Source: Dechloromonas sp. Dech2017 (lineage in GTDB: Bacteria > Pseudomonadota > Gammaproteobacteria > Burkholderiales > Rhodocyclaceae). From it: 64,000 nt of DNA. Under the pieces are notes generated by a model. That model made no database searches, was not told the DNA's origin, and saw only the letters and a program-made list of their open reading frames with translations. Positions 1 to 10,739 of the stretch are shown here, piece after piece. A program made the translations under genes and the position numbers. The DNA is taken from positions 1-64,000 of the forward strand of contig SSXW01000017.1 in NCBI GenBank assembly GCA_009469585.1. The letters run 5' to 3'. The first letter of the stretch is position 1. Each line of letters begins with the position of its first letter.

Positions 1-57
1 CTCGGCTTGCTTGAGTACGGCAATGATCTGGCTATCGGAAAAGCGTGACGTCTTCAT
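1..57 (-). CDS. IS3-family transposase OrfA, N-terminal 19 residues only
   Basis: The reverse strand starts with ATG at 57 and reads MKTSRFSDSQIIAVLKQAE before leaving the window. This is the standard opening of the helix-turn-helix OrfA protein of IS3/IS407-like elements, where the conserved start resembles MKKSRFTEEQI. A GAGGAAC ribosome site lies just upstream, at about 66-72. OrfA and OrfB normally form the transposase by programmed frameshifting, but nothing downstream is visible here. Confidence 0.75.
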   Translation of the reverse strand, partial: MKTSRFSDSQIIAVLKQAE

Positions 58-128
58 GTAAAAGTTCCTCGGGCTGCTTTGGAGAAAATTCTACTTTTAA
101 CCGCCGCTAATTTCCGGGGGGATTACCG
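1..128 (-). mobile_element. End of an IS3-family insertion sequence (partial)
   Basis: The window opens inside what looks like one end of an IS3-family element. The minus strand carries the first codons of an OrfA-type transposase (1..57), preceded by a leader with a good ribosome site. An A/T-rich stretch at about 88-115 resembles the terminal region of such elements. The outer boundary near 117-131 is a guess, because the other end lies outside the window. The sequence beyond it changes character: an open reading fragment and then a toxin-antitoxin pair. Confidence 0.5.
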
Positions 129-254
129 GGGATTCTGGATCCGCTGGAAATCGTTTCGGTACCGCTCGATGCGCTGGGGCCATGCGTCGCTTCGCTAGCT
201 GCCGAAGGTGAGGCCATGGTCGCCGCGCTGTACGAAGTGTTGTCGCGTGCGTAG
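129..254 (+). pseudogene. Possible 3' remnant of a gene cut by the insertion sequence
   Basis: A plus-strand frame is open from just after the presumed element end to a TAG at 252-254. It reads like a protein C-terminus, with a segment LAAEGEAMVAALYEVLSRA. There is no start codon in a sensible place, and the frame begins where the insertion sequence seems to end. I do not recognise the family. It could be chance coding potential in GC-rich DNA. Confidence 0.25.
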
Positions 255-287
255 ATTGCTTGAGAGAAGGCGACGGACGAAGCTGGC

Positions 288-327
288 TTTACAGCGGCTG
301 GGTTCGGTAATACTCTTTGGTAAGAGT
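288..327 (+). promoter_or_regulatory. Putative promoter with palindromic operator of the toxin-antitoxin pair
   Basis: TTTACA at 288-293 and TACTCT at 311-316 are spaced by 17 bp, as in a sigma70-type promoter. A palindrome ACTCTT-TGGT-AAGAGT at 312-327 overlaps the -10 region, 20 bp before the antitoxin start. Toxin-antitoxin operons are normally repressed by their own antitoxin binding such a site, so autoregulation is the simplest reading. This is pattern-based only. Confidence 0.4.
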
Positions 328-346
328 AAGAATTATGGAGCGGACA

Positions 347-586
347 ATGAGGATTACCAGCAAAGGTCAGGTGACGATTCCGCAGGAAATCCGCGAGAAG
401 GCGGGGCTGTTGCCGCATGGCGAGGTGGAGTTTGAGCTGCGCGACAATGGCGAGGTGGTGATCCGCCCGGTTCGGGCGGTGGCGGGTGGGGTGCGGGAGG
501 CCTTTTCCCGCGTGCGCGGCTCGGCCAACGCGGCGCAGTTCAAGGGCATGAGCACCGACGAGTTCATGAATTTCCTGCGCGGTTGA
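347..586 (+). CDS. AbrB/SpoVT-type antitoxin
   Basis: A 79-residue protein beginning MRITSKGQVTIPQEIREKAG, the hallmark of the swapped-hairpin AbrB/MazE DNA-binding domain. The C-terminal tail (FMNFLRG) is the type that binds and blocks a PIN toxin. The start at 347 is preferred over in-frame upstream codons at 317 and 335 because GGAG lies 6 bp before it and the domain begins exactly there. It ends 4 bp before the PIN-domain gene, the usual antitoxin-first arrangement. It likely represses its own promoter through the palindrome at 312-327. Confidence 0.85.
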   Translation: MRITSKGQVTIPQEIREKAGLLPHGEVEFELRDNGEVVIRPVRAVAGGVREAFSRVRGSANAAQFKGMSTDEFMNFLRG

Positions 587-590
587 GGGC

Positions 591-1049
591 ATGGGCGATC
601 TGACGGTCAACGAGGCGGTGGCGGGGTATGCGCTGCGCACGCCGGCCACGCTGGTCGACAGCTGCGTGCTGATCGATGTGCTGGCCGACGATGCGGAGTG
701 GGCATCGTGGTCGCTCGATCAGCTGGAAAAGCAGGCAAGCGCCGGGCCATTGGTGATCAATCCGTTGATCCTGGCCGAACTGGCGGCGCGCTATGAGCGG
801 GCCGCCGATCTGGAAGCGGCATTGGCGGGTTTGCCCTTGTTGCGCGAACCCTTGCCGTGGGATGCGGCTTTTCTGGCCGGGCAGGCGTTTCGTGTCTATC
901 GGCTGGCGGCCGGCGTGAAGACCTCGCCGATGCCCGATTTCTACATCGGCGCGCACGCGCTGGTGCGCGGCATGCGCCTGTTGACGCGCGACGTGCGCCG
1001 TTACCGCAATTATTTTCCCAAACTGTACATCGTCGGGCCGATGGCCTGA
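591..1049 (+). CDS. PIN-domain toxin, VapC-like ribonuclease
   Basis: A 152-residue protein with the PIN acidic residues in order: Asp in LVDSCVLIDVL (about residue 23), Glu in ILAELA (about 64), Asp in MPDFYIGAHA (about 120) and Asp in LLTRDVRRYRNYFP (about 137). PIN toxins are Mg-dependent RNases neutralised by the upstream antitoxin. The gene follows the AbrB antitoxin by 4 bp, so they form one operon. An N-terminal extension of about 20 residues before the first strand is a little unusual, so a later start cannot be excluded. Confidence 0.85.
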   Translation: MGDLTVNEAVAGYALRTPATLVDSCVLIDVLADDAEWASWSLDQLEKQASAGPLVINPLILAELAARYERAADLEAALAGLPLLREPLPWDAAFLAGQAFRVYRLAAGVKTSPMPDFYIGAHALVRGMRLLTRDVRRYRNYFPKLYIVGPMA

Positions 1050-1069
1050 ATGCTGCGAGGCTGATCCGC

Positions 1070-2404
1070 TTGAGCGATTTATTTTCCCCCACCGAAGACA
1101 AGCCCGGCCGGCCGGGCGTTCCCGGCCACGCCCCGCTTGCCGAGCAGTTGCGCCCGCAAACGCCGGATGAGGTGATCGGCCAGCAGCACCTGCTCGGCCC
1201 GGGCAAGCCGCTGCGCCTGGCCTTCGCATCCGGCCAGCCGCATTCGATGATCCTGTGGGGGCCGCCCGGGGTGGGCAAGACGACGCTGGCGCGCATGATG
1301 GCGACGCAGTTCCAGTGCGAGTTCATCGCCCTGTCGGCGGTCTTTGCCGGCATCAAGGAGGTGCGCGAGGCGGTGGCCCAGGCCGAGCTGTGGCGCGGCC
1401 AGGGCCGGCGGACCATCCTTTTCGTCGATGAAATCCACCGCTTCAACAAGGCGCAGCAGGATGGTTTTTTGCCCTTCGTCGAGAGCGGGCTGTTCACCTT
1501 CATCGGCGCCACCACCGAGAACCCCTCGTTCGAGGTCAATTCGGCGCTGCTCTCGCGGGCCTCGGTCTATGTGCTGAAATCGCTAGCCGAGGCCGAGATG
1601 GGCCAGCTCTTCGAGCGCGCCCGCGACCAGGCGCTGGCCGACCTGGCCTTCGCCGACGAGGCGCGCACGCGGCTGATCGGCCTGGCCGACGGCGACGCCC
1701 GGCGCCTCTTGAACCTGCTCGAACAGGTGCGCACGGCGGCGCGGGCGGCGGGCACCGCCACGGTCGACGGCGAATTTGTCGAAAAAGCCATGGCCCAGAG
1801 CCTGCGCCGCTTCGACAAGGGCGGCGACGCCTTCTACGACCAGATCTCGGCGCTGCACAAGTCGGTGCGCGGCTCGAACCCGGACGGCGCGCTGTACTGG
1901 CTGTGCCGAATGCTCGACGGCGGCGCCGACCCGCGCTACCTGGCCCGGCGCATCGTCCGCATGGCCTGGGAGGACATCGGCCTGGCCGACCCGCGCGCCA
2001 TGCAGCTGGCCAACGACGCCGCCGAAACCTACGAGCGCCTGGGCAGCCCCGAGGGCGAGCTGGCCCTCGGCCAGGCGGTGATCTACCTCGCCGTCGCCGC
2101 CAAGTCGAACGCCGGCTACCAGGCCTACAACGCGGCGCGGGCTTTCGTGAAGCAGGACGGCTCGCGGCCGGTGCCCAACCACCTGCGCAACGCGCCGACC
2201 AAGCTGATGAAGGAACTCGGCCACGGTCGCGCCTACCGCTACGCCCACGACGAGCCGGAAGCCTACGCCGCCGGCGAAAGCTACCTGCCGGACGGCATGG
2301 CCGCGCCGGGCTGGTACGCCCCGACGCCGCGCGGGCTGGAAGGGCAGATCGGCCAGAAGCTGGCGCATCTGCGGGAGCTGGATGGCAAGGCCAAAGGAAA
2401 ATAG
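1070..2404 (+). CDS. rarA: Replication-associated recombination protein A (MgsA/RarA AAA+ ATPase)
   Basis: A 444-residue AAA+ ATPase that acts at stalled replication forks. Walker A is GPPGVGKTT near residue 66, Walker B is ILFVDEIHRF, and sensor 1 is GATTENPSFEVNSALLSR. The C-terminal MgsA tetramerisation region contains the conserved SAKSNAGYQAYNAA-like stretch (here AAKSNAGYQAYNAA). The TTG start at 1070 is chosen because GAGG lies 9 bp upstream and the protein then begins LSDLFSP, normal for the family. The same frame is open further upstream, but that region overlaps the PIN toxin gene. The next gene starts 2 bp after the stop. Confidence 0.95.
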   Translation: MSDLFSPTEDKPGRPGVPGHAPLAEQLRPQTPDEVIGQQHLLGPGKPLRLAFASGQPHSMILWGPPGVGKTTLARMMATQFQCEFIALSAVFAGIKEVREAVAQAELWRGQGRRTILFVDEIHRFNKAQQDGFLPFVESGLFTFIGATTENPSFEVNSALLSRASVYVLKSLAEAEMGQLFERARDQALADLAFADEARTRLIGLADGDARRLLNLLEQVRTAARAAGTATVDGEFVEKAMAQSLRRFDKGGDAFYDQISALHKSVRGSNPDGALYWLCRMLDGGADPRYLARRIVRMAWEDIGLADPRAMQLANDAAETYERLGSPEGELALGQAVIYLAVAAKSNAGYQAYNAARAFVKQDGSRPVPNHLRNAPTKLMKELGHGRAYRYAHDEPEAYAAGESYLPDGMAAPGWYAPTPRGLEGQIGQKLAHLRELDGKAKGK

Positions 2405-2406
2405 CG

Positions 2407-2893
<487 letters not shown>

Positions 2894-2934
2894 CCTGGCA
2901 GGCCGGCGCCGTTTGAGCGGGCGCTGAACCGGGG

Positions 2935-3513
2935 ATGGATCTCGCCCAGACCATCGCCCTTTCCGCCGGGCTGGCCTGGGCCAGTGGCCTGCGGCTCTAC
3001 CTGGTGGTCTTTCTGGCCGGCGCCTTGTCGCATCTCGGCTACCTGCAGCTGCCGGCCACACTGGCCGTTCTGCAGCACCCGCTGGTCATCGGCGCGGCCG
3101 GCATCATGGCCCTGGCCGAGCTGGTCGCCGACAAGATTCCCGCCTTCGATTCGCTGTGGGACGGCGTGCAGACCTTCATCCGCATTCCGGCCGGCGCGCT
3201 GCTCGCCGCCTTCGCCATGGGCGAGGCCGATCCGGCGTGGATGGTGGCGGCCGGGCTGCTCGGCGGCACGATCACGGCCGGCACGCATTTCGCCAAGGCG
3301 GGCAGCCGGCTGGCCATCAACGCCTCGCCCGAGCCTTTCTCGAACTGGCTGGCCTCCTTCGGCGAGGAGGGCGTCGTCCTCGCCGGGTTGTGGACCATGC
3401 TGGCCGCGCCGGTGCTCTTTCTCGTCCTGCTCGGCCTCTTCCTGATCGCCGTCGTCTGGCTGCTCGGCCGGTTCCGCAAGCTGCTCGGCCGGCTCTTCAG
3501 TCGGCCGGCTTGA
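2935..3513 (+). CDS. DUF4126 family integral membrane protein
   Basis: A 192-residue very hydrophobic protein with several predicted membrane helices and the DUF4126 landmarks SAGLAWASGLRLYLVVFLAG, LVADKIPAFDSLWDGVQTFIR and GTHFAKAGSRLAINASPEPFSN. Function is unknown. Its 3' end overlaps the convergent NosR-like gene by 17 bp. Confidence 0.85.
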   Translation: MDLAQTIALSAGLAWASGLRLYLVVFLAGALSHLGYLQLPATLAVLQHPLVIGAAGIMALAELVADKIPAFDSLWDGVQTFIRIPAGALLAAFAMGEADPAWMVAAGLLGGTITAGTHFAKAGSRLAINASPEPFSNWLASFGEEGVVLAGLWTMLAAPVLFLVLLGLFLIAVVWLLGRFRKLLGRLFSRPA

Positions 3514-5659
3514 CCTTGGGCGACAGCACCGTGCCGCGCTTGGCGAGGACGAGCGGCACGCAGCGCTTGTCGTCGTGGTAGATGCCGACGCAGTCCAGGC
3601 ACTGGAAGCAGGCGTCGTAGCGGATCTCGCCGGTCGGCTCGATGGCGTCGTAGGCGCATTCGACCTTGCACAGCTGGCAGGGCTTGCCGCATTCGCTGCG
3701 GCGCGGCAGCCAGTTGAACAGGCGCAGCCGGCCGCCGAGCGACATGGCGCCGCCCAGCGGGCAGATGAAGCGGCAGAAGAACTTGTAGTAGAAGGCGCCG
3801 GCCAGCAGCAGCCCGCCGGCATAGGCGACGAAGGGCCAGCTGCGGTCGAAGGCGACGGTGATCGCCGTCTTGAAGGGTTCGACCTCGTTGAATTTCTCGC
3901 CCAGCTGCGGGGCGAAGTAGGCGGCGCCGAGTGCTGCGGTCAACAGCAAATAACGGCCATTTTCCAAAAGCTTGGCGGTGGCCAGCGGGATGCGCAGCTG
4001 CGGCAGGCGCAGCTGGCGGGCGAGGGCGCCGACGAATTCCTGCAGCGCCCCGAAGGGGCACAGCCAGCCGCAGAAGGTGCCGCGCCCCCAGATGAAGAAG
4101 CTGAGTAGCGTGAAGGCGATGAGCAGCAGCGAAATCGGGTCGTAGAGATAGCTGCTCAGGTTGCCGCCGGCTTTGAGCGCCTTGATGGCGCCGGTGATCT
4201 GGACGATGGACAGCTGGCCCTGGGCGTACCAGCCGATGTAGACCAGCGTGAAGGCGAGGAAGCCGAGGCGGAAGCGGCGCAGCCGGCGGGCGTCGACCGA
4301 GATCCAGCGCGGCCGGGCGAGGACGACGGCGAGCAGGGCGAGGGCGAGGCCGAGGACGAGCAGGTCGGGCCAGCGCTGCTGCCAGGCCAGCACCCACTCC
4401 GGCAGCGGCGTCGGCGGGTAGGTGAACAGCCGGGCCGGCGGCGCGTAGTGCAGGGTGACGGTGCGGTGGGTCAGGGTCGGCAGCATCATGCCCTTGGCGC
4501 GGGTGATGGTCAGCGTCAGCTCGTGCGGCCGGCCGGGGTCGAGGCCGGCTTCGGCGAAGACGCCGAACAGGCGCGAGGTGTCGAGCTTTTCCGGGCCGGC
4601 GGTGCGGCCGAGGTCGGCGCCCTGGTCGCGCATCTCGACGATCAGCCCCTCCTGCGACAGGGCCAGGCGGGTGGACTGGCCGCCCGGCACGAAGGCCTCG
4701 TCGACGATGGCGTAGCGGCCGGCGGCGGCGATCCACCACAGGTGGCGGTCGTGGTAGTTGCGGGCCATGGCCGCCGCGTATTGGGCGTCGCCGAGCACCG
4801 CCCGGCCGATCACCGGGCTGTTCAGGTAGGCGATGTAGAGGTCGATGAAGGTGCCGTCGGGGTCGGCCAGCGCCGCTTCGTCGACGCCGGCCCCGTCGCT
4901 GCCGGCGAACAGTTTCTCGACCTCGCCGTTGCTCAGGCGCAGGTGGCCGACCATGCCGCTCTGCAGCAGGCCGGCGAAATCCGGCTTCTCGTCGAGGTCG
5001 GTGCGCGGGATGGCGGAAGGGCCGCGCGGCCCGGGCGGGGCGAAGCCGAGCTTGGCCCGGGCCACTTCGAGGGCGGCGCCGAGCACGCTCTGGTTGACGA
5101 TGCGCACCGAGGCGGTGGCCTTGGCGACGCCGTCCAGCGTCACCTGGCCGGCCCGGGTCGACGACGGGCCGGTGCGGTTGCGGGCGGCGTCGAGGGCGAT
5201 CAGGAACTGGTCCTTGACGCTGTGGCCGGCGTACTGGGTGATGAACTCGCGCAGCGGCGCCTCGCCCAGGCCGCCGAGGAAGACCGGCTCGTGCTGGTGG
5301 AGCAGTTCGACGTCGATCAGCTTGCCCTTGCGGTCGATGGAGACCAGGAAATTCATCGGGCTGCCCTCGAAGCCGGGCACCGGGGCGAGGTCGATCGACT
5401 CGAAGACGTAGCCGACCGGGCCGGCCTCCGGCTCCAGTTCGCTGGTCAGCGGCCAGGCGGGAATCTCGGAAAGTTTTTCCTGGACATGCAGCGGCGGCCC
5501 GAAGCGGCGTTCGATGTCGGCCTTCTGCAGGGTGCCGGCCAGCGCCGGCGGCGCGGCGAGCAGGGCCAGCGCGGCGCCCAGCAAGGCGAGCAGGGCGGCG
5601 GGAAATTTCGATTTTGGCCGATTTTTGCGGTCGACCGTCGGATTGGGCTGGTCAATCAT
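3497..5659 (-). CDS. NosR/NirI-like FMN-binding, iron-sulfur membrane protein
   Basis: A 720-residue protein with an N-terminal signal/anchor, a large periplasmic FMN-binding domain, several membrane helices from about residue 430, and cytoplasmic cysteine motifs CGWLCPFGALQE, CRFICPLGG, CGKPCQLCKVEC and CFQCLDC. This is the NosR/NirI architecture, which feeds electrons from the quinone pool to nitrous oxide reductase in denitrifiers. No nosZ or other nos gene is nearby, so its partner is unknown and a general flavin/Fe-S electron-transfer role is equally possible. Residues 8-20 are encoded by a copy of the dispersed GGTCGAC/A-tract repeat. The gene is monocistronic here. Confidence 0.85.
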   Translation of the reverse strand: MIDQPNPTVDRKNRPKSKFPAALLALLGAALALLAAPPALAGTLQKADIERRFGPPLHVQEKLSEIPAWPLTSELEPEAGPVGYVFESIDLAPVPGFEGSPMNFLVSIDRKGKLIDVELLHQHEPVFLGGLGEAPLREFITQYAGHSVKDQFLIALDAARNRTGPSSTRAGQVTLDGVAKATASVRIVNQSVLGAALEVARAKLGFAPPGPRGPSAIPRTDLDEKPDFAGLLQSGMVGHLRLSNGEVEKLFAGSDGAGVDEAALADPDGTFIDLYIAYLNSPVIGRAVLGDAQYAAAMARNYHDRHLWWIAAAGRYAIVDEAFVPGGQSTRLALSQEGLIVEMRDQGADLGRTAGPEKLDTSRLFGVFAEAGLDPGRPHELTLTITRAKGMMLPTLTHRTVTLHYAPPARLFTYPPTPLPEWVLAWQQRWPDLLVLGLALALLAVVLARPRWISVDARRLRRFRLGFLAFTLVYIGWYAQGQLSIVQITGAIKALKAGGNLSSYLYDPISLLLIAFTLLSFFIWGRGTFCGWLCPFGALQEFVGALARQLRLPQLRIPLATAKLLENGRYLLLTAALGAAYFAPQLGEKFNEVEPFKTAITVAFDRSWPFVAYAGGLLLAGAFYYKFFCRFICPLGGAMSLGGRLRLFNWLPRRSECGKPCQLCKVECAYDAIEPTGEIRYDACFQCLDCVGIYHDDKRCVPLVLAKRGTVLSPKVKPAD
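5601..5640 (-). repeat. Copy of the dispersed GGTCGAC/A-tract motif inside the NosR-like gene
   Basis: On the minus strand the segment runs CGGTCGACCGCAAAAATCGG and then CCAAAATCGAAATTTCC, nearly the same as the intergenic copies at 13341 and 16740. Here it is translated in frame as part of the basic N-terminus ahead of the signal/anchor helix (residues TVDRKNRPKSKFP). Confidence 0.6.
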
Positions 5660-7111
<1,452 letters not shown>

Positions 7112-7131
7112 GCGGCCGGTAGGGAACGGCC

Positions 7132-8679
7132 TCAGCCGCCGTCGCGGCCGGCCGCAAAGCCGGGCAGGGGGTCGATGGCCGGCAGCTTGAGGGTCGGTTC
7201 GGCGCTGACCCGCTCTTCCATGGCGCTCATCGAGCGGGCCGCGGCCAGTTGCCTGGCGTAGGCCTTGCGCCGGGTTTCCACGTCGGCGATCAGGCGCTTG
7301 AGGTTTTCCGATGAAGCCGAGGCCGCCTTCAATGGTGGCGCGTTACGCTGCAGGATGTCGTAGTAGCTGCGGATGTTCTCGACCAGGATGACCGCCTCGC
7401 CGCCGCGCGCCCGGCCGATCTTCAGCTGCTGGTAAACCTTGGGCTGGGCCAGCTTGGGCAGCACGCGCTTCATCTCGTACCAGGCGTTGGGGTCGACTTT
7501 CAGCTGCCTGGCCAGCGTGCGCGCCGCGTTGAAATGGCCGGGGCCGAGGTTGTAGGCGGCCAGCGCCTGCCAACTGCGGTCGGGCTCCTCGACCTCGTCG
7601 GGCAGCATGTCCTTGAGCAGGTTGATGTAGCGGGCGCCGGCCAGGATGCTCTCGCTCGGGTCCAGCCGGTTGCTGACTTCCAGGCGGTCGGCGGTTTCCT
7701 CGGTGAGCATCATGATGCCGCGCACATTGGTGTAGCTGGTGGCGTTCGGGTCCCAGTGCGACTCGTGGTAGGCGACGGCGGCGATCAGCCGCCAGTCGAT
7801 GCCGGTCAGCACCTGCGCCGCCTGGAAATACCTGCGGAACTTGGGCAGCGTCCGCTCGATCTCGCCCAGGAAGGTGACGATGTCGCCCTGGTCGAGGCGC
7901 CGGACGTGGCCGAGATAGCGGTCCTCGAGCCGGGCCAGCGTGCCGTCGTGCTGGATGCGCTCGATGAAGGCGGCCAGCCGGGCCTGCAGTTCGACGTTGG
8001 GGTGCGTGCCGAGCGCCCAGACCACCGGCTGCGCTTCGCCGAGCGGCAGGCTGGCGCGCAGGTTGGGCACATGCTGGTTGGCGATGTCCTCGAACTGCTC
8101 GTCGATGGCGACATAGTCGATCTGCCGGTCGCCCAGCTTTTCCAGCAGATCGACTATGTCGCCGTCGGCGACTTCCACCACCTTCAGGCCGCGCACGCTG
8201 GCCGCCAGCTTCTTCAGCGTTTCTGCCTGGCGCGTGCCGGCCATCGCGTGCACCGTCTGGCCGGCCAGTTGGGCCGAAGAGCTCAGGGCCAGCGAGCCTT
8301 CGTGCTGGACCAGCAGGTCGCGCGTCTGGTAGATCGGCGGCGTCACGGCCAGGTCGCTGTCGGCAGCCGGCGACAGCCAGCCGGCGCCGATGTGGTAGCG
8401 CTCGCCGGTCAAGCGGTCGGCCAGCTGGTCGCGCTCGGCGACGATGTATCGGACGCCGACCCCGAGCTCTTGGGCGAAGGTCTGGATCAGGTCGTATTCG
8501 AGGCCGGTCGGGTGGCCGTTGTCGTCCACTGCGTAGGTCAGCAGGCCGGGCCGGGTGAGGACGACCAGGTCGTGCTGGGCCGGCGTCGGAAAGGGCAGCG
8601 GACGGCGCGCGCCGATGTTGTCGCAAGCCGCGACAGAAAAAAATACCGCCAACAGGAATAGTTTCTTAATCCAGTCCAT
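7132..8679 (-). CDS. mltF: Membrane-bound lytic murein transglycosylase F
   Basis: A 515-residue lipoprotein. The signal ends in the lipobox VAAC (near residue 19), so it is anchored in the outer membrane. Residues about 40-270 form a solute-binding-protein-like domain (SBP_bac_3), and the C-terminal half is an SLT lysozyme-like domain with catalytic Glu in YHESHWDPNA, then RGIMMLTEETA and AAYNLGPGHFNAAR. It cleaves the MurNAc-GlcNAc bond to 1,6-anhydro products. ATG at 8679 is used; a TTG immediately upstream at 8682 is possible. It stands alone, convergent with serS. Confidence 0.95.
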   Translation of the reverse strand: MDWIKKLFLLAVFFSVAACDNIGARRPLPFPTPAQHDLVVLTRPGLLTYAVDDNGHPTGLEYDLIQTFAQELGVGVRYIVAERDQLADRLTGERYHIGAGWLSPAADSDLAVTPPIYQTRDLLVQHEGSLALSSSAQLAGQTVHAMAGTRQAETLKKLAASVRGLKVVEVADGDIVDLLEKLGDRQIDYVAIDEQFEDIANQHVPNLRASLPLGEAQPVVWALGTHPNVELQARLAAFIERIQHDGTLARLEDRYLGHVRRLDQGDIVTFLGEIERTLPKFRRYFQAAQVLTGIDWRLIAAVAYHESHWDPNATSYTNVRGIMMLTEETADRLEVSNRLDPSESILAGARYINLLKDMLPDEVEEPDRSWQALAAYNLGPGHFNAARTLARQLKVDPNAWYEMKRVLPKLAQPKVYQQLKIGRARGGEAVILVENIRSYYDILQRNAPPLKAASASSENLKRLIADVETRRKAYARQLAAARSMSAMEERVSAEPTLKLPAIDPLPGFAAGRDGG

Positions 8680-8706
8680 CAATTGTGCTATTATCTCGGC
8701 CGCCGC

Positions 8707-9109
<403 letters not shown>

Positions 9110-9928
9110 TCAGCGGCGGGCGGCCAGGCCCTTGATCCAGGCGCGCTGGGCTTCGCGCCGGCGCTTGTCGGTCAGGCGCTCGACGATGCGCGGGCAGGCT
9201 TCGGCGAAGGGCAGCATGCCGCTCGGGAAGATTTCGTCGCAGCGCAGGATGTGCAGGCCGATCGGCGATTCGAGCACGCCGCTGATCTCGCCCTCGGCCA
9301 GCGCGAAGGCGGCCGGCTCCAGCTCGGCGTAGAGCTGCTGGCGCTTGACGATGCCCAGCTTGCCGCCGTCCATGGCGGTCGGGCATTGCGAATGGCGAAG
9401 CGCCGCCTGACTGAATTTTTCGACGTTTTTTACCGTCGACCGCAGCGCTTCGAGCTGGCTGGCGGCCTTGGCCTTTTGCCGGTCGTTCTCGAAGGTGATC
9501 AGGATGTGGCGCAGCTGGCGGGCTTCCGGCCGGTCGAAGGCTTCCGGATGCAGGCGGTAGTAGATTTCGGCGTCGACGGTGGTCACCGCCGGCACGGCCG
9601 AGGCGACCTTGTCGAGCAGGGCCTCGACGCGCAGGTCGCGCTCGACGGCCTCGCCCAGCGTGTTCTCGTCGAGGCCGCTGCGCGCCAGATCCTGGGCGAA
9701 GTCGTCGCTCGCCGGGTAGCGCTGGCGGATCTCGCCGATGCGGGCGGCGACGGTGGCGGCGGGGATGACGACATTGGCCGCCTCGCTGCTGCCCAGGATG
9801 CGCTGCTCGATGCTGTCCTGCTTGCGGGCCACTTCGAGGAGGCGGCCGCGTTCCGGCTCGGACAGGGTTTCCGGGGCCTTCTGGAACAGTTCCCAGGCCA
9901 GCTTGAGTTCGAGATAGCCTTGCAGCAT
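9110..9928 (-). CDS. nifM: NifM, peptidyl-prolyl isomerase for nitrogenase Fe protein
   Basis: A 272-residue protein needed for folding of active NifH dimer. The N-terminal helical region (LAWELFQKAPETLSEPE) is followed by a parvulin/rotamase domain from about residue 135 (ARQLRHILITFEN, DGGKLGIV, SPIGLHILRCDEIFPSG). Start 9928 is supported by GAGGAG 6 bp upstream. It is the last gene of the nifV-cysE-orf-nifW-nifZ-nifM run, 4 bp after nifZ. A diverged copy of the dispersed GGTCGAC/A-tract motif is embedded in its coding sequence (9413-9450). Confidence 0.93.
   Translation of the reverse strand: MLQGYLELKLAWELFQKAPETLSEPERGRLLEVARKQDSIEQRILGSSEAANVVIPAATVAARIGEIRQRYPASDDFAQDLARSGLDENTLGEAVERDLRVEALLDKVASAVPAVTTVDAEIYYRLHPEAFDRPEARQLRHILITFENDRQKAKAASQLEALRSTVKNVEKFSQAALRHSQCPTAMDGGKLGIVKRQQLYAELEPAAFALAEGEISGVLESPIGLHILRCDEIFPSGMLPFAEACPRIVERLTDKRRREAQRAWIKGLAARR
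9413..9450 (-). repeat. Copy of the dispersed GGTCGAC/A-tract motif inside nifM
   Basis: Minus strand GCGCTGCGGTCGACGGTAAA followed by A-rich AACGTCGAAAAATTC. It encodes residues LRSTVKNVEKFSQ of NifM, between the helical region and the rotamase core, where an insertion may be tolerated. Confidence 0.5.
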
Positions 9929-9932
9929 GGTG

Positions 9933-10391
9933 CTACTCCTCGCTGTCGACCGCGACCAGGGCATCTTCGGGAATCTGCAGGACGCGCCCGAGCAGGCTCT
10001 GGAAATGGACGTGGTAGGCGACGCCGCCCGGGGCGTCGCGAATGACCTTGATGACTTCGCCGATGGCCCCGACCTCGACCAGGACCTGGCCGTTGACCGA
10101 CAGGCCCTTGGCCGAGCGCACCTTCTCGCGGAACTCGAAGCGCGACGGCGTCCATTCTTCTTCGCCGCCGATCAGCTCCTCCTCGCGGCAGCCGACGATG
10201 ATGCCTTCCTCGAGGAAATTGACCGAGTAGATGATCTGGTCCTGCAGGAAGCTGCCGACATCGACCACGTAGCCGACGCTGCCGCGGCGGACGAGGGGGG
10301 CGCCCGGGTCGAGGCCGGGATAGGTGCCGTCGTTGCGGACGTTACGGATCAGGCGCACCGATTCGCCGTACTCCCAGCGGGCGTTCATCAT
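9933..10391 (-). CDS. nifZ: NifZ, P-cluster maturation protein
   Basis: A 152-residue protein with the NifZ domain at the N-terminus (RWEYGESVRLIRNVRNDGTYPG) and the family motif GSVGYVVDVGSFLQDQIIYSVNFLE. NifZ helps convert the precursor on NifDK into the second P-cluster. The start ATG at 10391 overlaps the nifW stop (ATGATGA), so translation is coupled. The gene sits between nifW and nifM, the Azotobacter order. A second, shorter NifZ-family gene is present at 54529-54813. Confidence 0.93.
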   Translation of the reverse strand: MMNARWEYGESVRLIRNVRNDGTYPGLDPGAPLVRRGSVGYVVDVGSFLQDQIIYSVNFLEEGIIVGCREEELIGGEEEWTPSRFEFREKVRSAKGLSVNGQVLVEVGAIGEVIKVIRDAPGGVAYHVHFQSLLGRVLQIPEDALVAVDSEE

Positions 10392-10729
10392 TTCTGGAAC
10401 ACCTTGTCGAGGGAAACGAAGGAACTGAAGCCGCCTTCCGGCTTGGCCTGGTTCTGGAATACCGCGAAGACCTTCTCGGTGAGCGAGTCGGAGGTGACGA
10501 AATCCTTGTAGGCGCGTTCCAGCCACAGGCGGTAGATGCCGCGCTGCGCCTCTTCCTCGGGCGGCAGGTTGGGGGCCTGCTTGGCCAGGTAGTCGTGGAA
10601 GCGCTGCAGGATGTGCAGGCGGTTTACGTGGACCACCGAGGGTTCGTAGGGAACGCCGAAGTAATCGAGGAAATCTTCGGCGGAAACCAGTTCGTCCATG
10701 GCTTCGGCGAGGGTCAGGGTGTCTTCCAT
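10388..10729 (-). CDS. nifW: NifW, nitrogenase-stabilising protein
   Basis: A 113-residue protein with the NifW motifs SAEDFLDYFGVPYEPSVVHV, NRLHILQRFHDYL and a C-terminal LWLERAYKDFV. NifW associates with the MoFe protein and helps protect it from oxygen. Start 10729 is chosen over an in-frame ATG at 10753 because a strong GAGGAGG sits 6 bp upstream. It overlaps nifZ by 4 bp. Confidence 0.93.
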   Translation of the reverse strand: MEDTLTLAEAMDELVSAEDFLDYFGVPYEPSVVHVNRLHILQRFHDYLAKQAPNLPPEEEAQRGIYRLWLERAYKDFVTSDSLTEKVFAVFQNQAKPEGGFSSFVSLDKVFQK

Positions 10730-10739
10730 GATGGCCTCC

